Position numbers and translations under genes: made by a program
The notes under the pieces: generated by a model
Seen by the model: only the letters and a program-made list of their open reading frames with translations
Told to the model about the DNA's origin: nothing
The model's database searches: none
In this document: positions 4,742 to 6,576 of the stretch, piece by piece
How the letters are laid out: every line of letters begins with the position of its first letter
Position numbering within the stretch: the first letter of the stretch is position 1
Assembly (NCBI GenBank): GCA_905236255.1
Contig: CAJOPK010000254.1
Location: forward strand, 1 to 6,576
Reading direction: 5' to 3'
Origin: an uncultured Selenomonadaceae bacterium
GTDB lineage: Bacteria > Bacillota > Negativicutes > Selenomonadales > Selenomonadaceae
Length of the DNA stretch: 6,576 nt

Positions 4742-5569
4742 TCAACGCATTAAAAAATTTATTGAATCTTTGGCACTTCCGCCGCAAATTTTCAAAGCAA
4801 GTTCCGCACGGTTTTCGTCGCAACCGGTTGCGGCAATTACAATTCTTTTGGCACGGTCGCGCAATTTTTCGTTTGTCGCTTGCACATCAACCATCAAATT
4901 GCCGTAAACTTTGCCGATTTTAATCATTGCGCCGGTCGTAAGCATATTTAAAACCATTTTTGTCGCCGTCCCGGCCTTCATTCTGGTGGAACCCGTAACC
5001 GCTTCCGCGCCCGTTACCGGAGTTATCGCAATATCCGAAATTTTCGCAAGTGTCGAATCTTCAACGCAGGAAATTCCGATTGTCTTTGCACCGATTTTTT
5101 TTGCATATTCGATCCCGCCGATAACGTAGGGAGTTCTGCCGGATGCCGCAATTCCCGCCAAAACGTCCGCCGCACCAAAATTTTTCTCGACAAGATTTTT
5201 TTCGGCAAGTTCAAAATCGTCCTCCGCCCCTTCAACGGCGGTCGTCAAAGCAATATTCCCTCCGGCAATAATTCCTTGAACAAGTTCCGGACTTACCCCG
5301 AAAGTCGGAGGGCATTCCGACGCATCCAAAACTCCCAGCCTTCCGGAAGTCCCCGCGCCGATATAAAAAAGCCGCCCGCCGCCGGAAATTTTTTCCGCAA
5401 TCAAATCGACGGCATACGCCACAGCCGGCAAAACTTTTTCCACAGCCGACGCAACTTTTTTGTCCTCCTCATTTATCAGACGAATCATTTCAATCGTCGA
5501 ACATTTGTCAATATTTGCCGTTGCCGGATTTATTGATTCCGTCGTCAATTTTGAAAAATTTTCAGCCAT
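4742..5569 (-). CDS. murQ: N-acetylmuramic acid 6-phosphate etherase (C-terminally short)
   Basis: MurQ cleaves the lactyl ether of MurNAc-6-phosphate to give GlcNAc-6-phosphate and D-lactate, a cytoplasmic step of cell-wall salvage. The sequence is unmistakable: SIS-domain sugar-phosphate loop GAGTSGRLG (71-79), DASECPPTFGV (82-92), VEGAEDD (112-118), GIAASGRTPYVIGG (139-152), VTGSTRMKAGTATK (191-204) and NLMVDVQATNEKL (224-236). Glu85 and Glu116 correspond to Glu83 and Glu114, the catalytic residues of E. coli MurQ. It ends at residue 275, after the stretch matching E. coli KTAIVMVLK, so about 25-30 C-terminal residues, including the usual HGG-containing end, are missing. GAGAGG eight bases upstream supports ATG 5569; that site overlaps the stop codon of the preceding gene, 12 bases away. 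mupG follows in the same reading frame after the TGA. Confidence 0.95.
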   Translation of the reverse strand: MAENFSKLTTESINPATANIDKCSTIEMIRLINEEDKKVASAVEKVLPAVAYAVDLIAEKISGGGRLFYIGAGTSGRLGVLDASECPPTFGVSPELVQGIIAGGNIALTTAVEGAEDDFELAEKNLVEKNFGAADVLAGIAASGRTPYVIGGIEYAKKIGAKTIGISCVEDSTLAKISDIAITPVTGAEAVTGSTRMKAGTATKMVLNMLTTGAMIKIGKVYGNLMVDVQATNEKLRDRAKRIVIAATGCDENRAELALKICGGSAKDSINFLMR

Positions 5570-5581
5570 GACAAAAACCTC

Positions 5582-6418
5582 TCAAGGTATCCAAATCAAA
5601 TCGGCAATTTCTTCGTTGCCGTCGGTGGCAAGATGCGCTTTAAATCTTGAAAGCGGTTCGATTATCGGCGCAAGCACAAGACGCATTTTAAATCTCAAAA
5701 GAGTGTGGGATTTTCCGCCTTCAACCGATATTCTGTCCAAAATGTAATGTTTCGGCTCTTTATGCGCCAATCCGTAAGCCGAAGTAAATCCGGCACGATA
5801 ACCGACTTCTTGACACATTGCTTCGGTTTCGACGGTGTATTTGCCGGAAGGGAAGGAAATAAATTTAACCGGCTTTTTCAAATACCATTCAATCGCCTGT
5901 TTCGATCCGTAAATTTGATCCCAAAGTTTTTCAATATAGTAAATTTTCGTCAAATCTTTTCCGCTCAAAGTCCGGCTTTCTATGTTCACAAGACCGCCTT
6001 CCTGCATTTCCCGCGCCTGATCCCAAGTGATGTAATTCGGATAAAGATTGACGTAATCGGTCACGACAAAAACGGTTGCCTTAAAATTTTCCTTTTGCAA
6101 AATCGGCAGAACATTTTTGTAAATGTCGATATATCCGCCGTCAAAAGTCAAAACTACGGGCTTTGCCGGCAGGGGAGTTTTGTTTTCCCAAGCATCAACC
6201 AATTCTTCCGGAGTTATGACCGAATAGCCGCCCTCTTTCAAATATTCCATCTGTTCTTCAAATTCTTTTATCGAAATTGCGGAAGAATCCTGTTCCGTGT
6301 CATTTACCTGCCGATAAGTCAAAACCGGAACGCCGTCCGCATGTCTTTGAAAAACACGAAATACAAACGCCGCACTTGCAACGATTATTATGAGCAGAAA
6401 TATCAACAGGCGTTTCAT
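5582..6418 (-). CDS. Membrane-anchored polysaccharide-deacetylase-like protein, probably catalytically dead
   Basis: A 278-residue protein with one N-terminal membrane segment (about residues 3-22) and a NodB/CE4-type domain facing outward. The fold marks remain: VPVLTYRQV (30-38, normally VPVLMYHxV), a motif 1 position reading LTFDGGY (90-96), FKATVFVV (112-119), FPSGKY (189-194, normally YPYG-like) and VGYRAGFTSAYG (206-216). The metal ligands are gone: the second Asp of TFDDG is Gly94, and both His of the SHTxxH motif are replaced (SRTLSG, Arg149 and Gly153). It is therefore unlikely to deacetylate anything by the usual mechanism and may bind glycan or have another role. The frame is intact with a promoter and a ribosome binding site (GGGGGA, eight bases upstream), so it is maintained, not decaying. 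It is the first gene of the cluster, 12 bases before murQ. Confidence 0.88.
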   Translation of the reverse strand: MKRLLIFLLIIIVASAAFVFRVFQRHADGVPVLTYRQVNDTEQDSSAISIKEFEEQMEYLKEGGYSVITPEELVDAWENKTPLPAKPVVLTFDGGYIDIYKNVLPILQKENFKATVFVVTDYVNLYPNYITWDQAREMQEGGLVNIESRTLSGKDLTKIYYIEKLWDQIYGSKQAIEWYLKKPVKFISFPSGKYTVETEAMCQEVGYRAGFTSAYGLAHKEPKHYILDRISVEGGKSHTLLRFKMRLVLAPIIEPLSRFKAHLATDGNEEIADLIWIP

Positions 6419-6474
6419 GGCAACCGTCCCCCGCTTAAAAAATTCATTTTCAGTTTTCTTTCATAGTTTTTGCA

Positions 6475-6503
6475 AATATATATCAAAGAAAGTTTTGTGT
6501 CAA
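6475..6503 (-). promoter_or_regulatory. Promoter of the deacetylase-like/murQ/mupG/NlpC cluster
   Basis: On the minus strand a perfect TTGACA (6503-6498), a 17-base spacer and TATATT (6480-6475) lie about 57 bases upstream of the first start codon. It is the best promoter in the window. No promoter is evident in the short gaps (12, 24 and 15 bases) between the four genes, so they are probably one transcript. I see no obvious MurR-type palindrome overlapping it. Confidence 0.75.
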
Positions 6504-6531
6504 GGGAAGTTTTAAAAAGTTTGAAAAATTT

Positions 6532-6576
6532 ATGAAGAAATTTTTTTGCAGGGGAATTGCGGCATTGGAAGAAAAA
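6532..6576 (+). other. Possible start of a divergent gene at the right edge
   Basis: From ATG 6532 the plus strand is open for 15 codons to the end of the window, starting MKKFF. No good ribosome binding site precedes that ATG; a GGGGA at 6552-6556 would suit a start near 6566 instead. Too short to identify; it may be nothing. Confidence 0.15.

Noticed and set aside
5705..6466. Long plus-strand open frame (253 codons) opposite the deacetylase-like gene
   Set aside because: It is antisense to a gene with clear family motifs, promoter and ribosome binding site; its translation is Phe/Arg/Asn-rich with no recognisable domain.

Overview
The window looks like a stretch of chromosome from a Firmicutes-type bacterium. 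The evidence is AT-rich, homopolymer-laden DNA, strong AGGAGG-type ribosome binding sites, an RNase J gene, and a MurQ/MupG cell-wall salvage pair. The Negativicutes (diderm Firmicutes) are a reasonable guess for the lineage, but nothing here proves it. No complete mobile element, CRISPR array, rRNA or tRNA gene is visible.

Layout. Positions 1-176 (minus) hold the first 58 codons of RNase J, with a TTG start and its own promoter at 286-314. Positions 315-986 contain no intact gene. They hold a GC-rich hairpin, a strong plus-strand promoter with a tandem TTGCAA motif, and the wreck of a mobile element: the first 16 codons of an XRE-type repressor joined to the middle of a tyrosine recombinase that carries a frameshift and stop codons. 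A pair of TTGGTCAA repeats follows. Positions 1005-1877 (plus) encode serine O-acetyltransferase (CysE) with an unusual long coiled-coil tail. The rest is on the minus strand: a four-gene cluster starting at a clear promoter at 6475-6503 (polysaccharide-deacetylase-like protein, then murQ, mupG, and a secreted NlpC/P60 endopeptidase, with gaps of 12, 24 and 15 bases), then a separately promoted lipoprotein polysaccharide deacetylase that ends 29 bases inside the 3' end of cysE.

How the genes fit together. The minus-strand block has a peptidoglycan theme. NlpC/P60 would cut stem peptides outside the membrane. MupG would split MurNAc-6P-GlcNAc in the cytoplasm, and MurQ would convert MurNAc-6P to GlcNAc-6P. 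The lipoprotein deacetylase would modify envelope glycan. No MurNAc transporter or kinase gene is in view.

The most notable observations are these. The deacetylase-like protein heading the cluster has lost its metal-binding residues and looks like a pseudoenzyme. MurQ lacks its usual C-terminal segment and sits in the same frame as mupG, separated by a single TGA. The CysE tail overlaps, and contains a terminator-like repeat of, the convergent deacetylase gene. The decayed integrase can be repaired over its first break by restoring one A.
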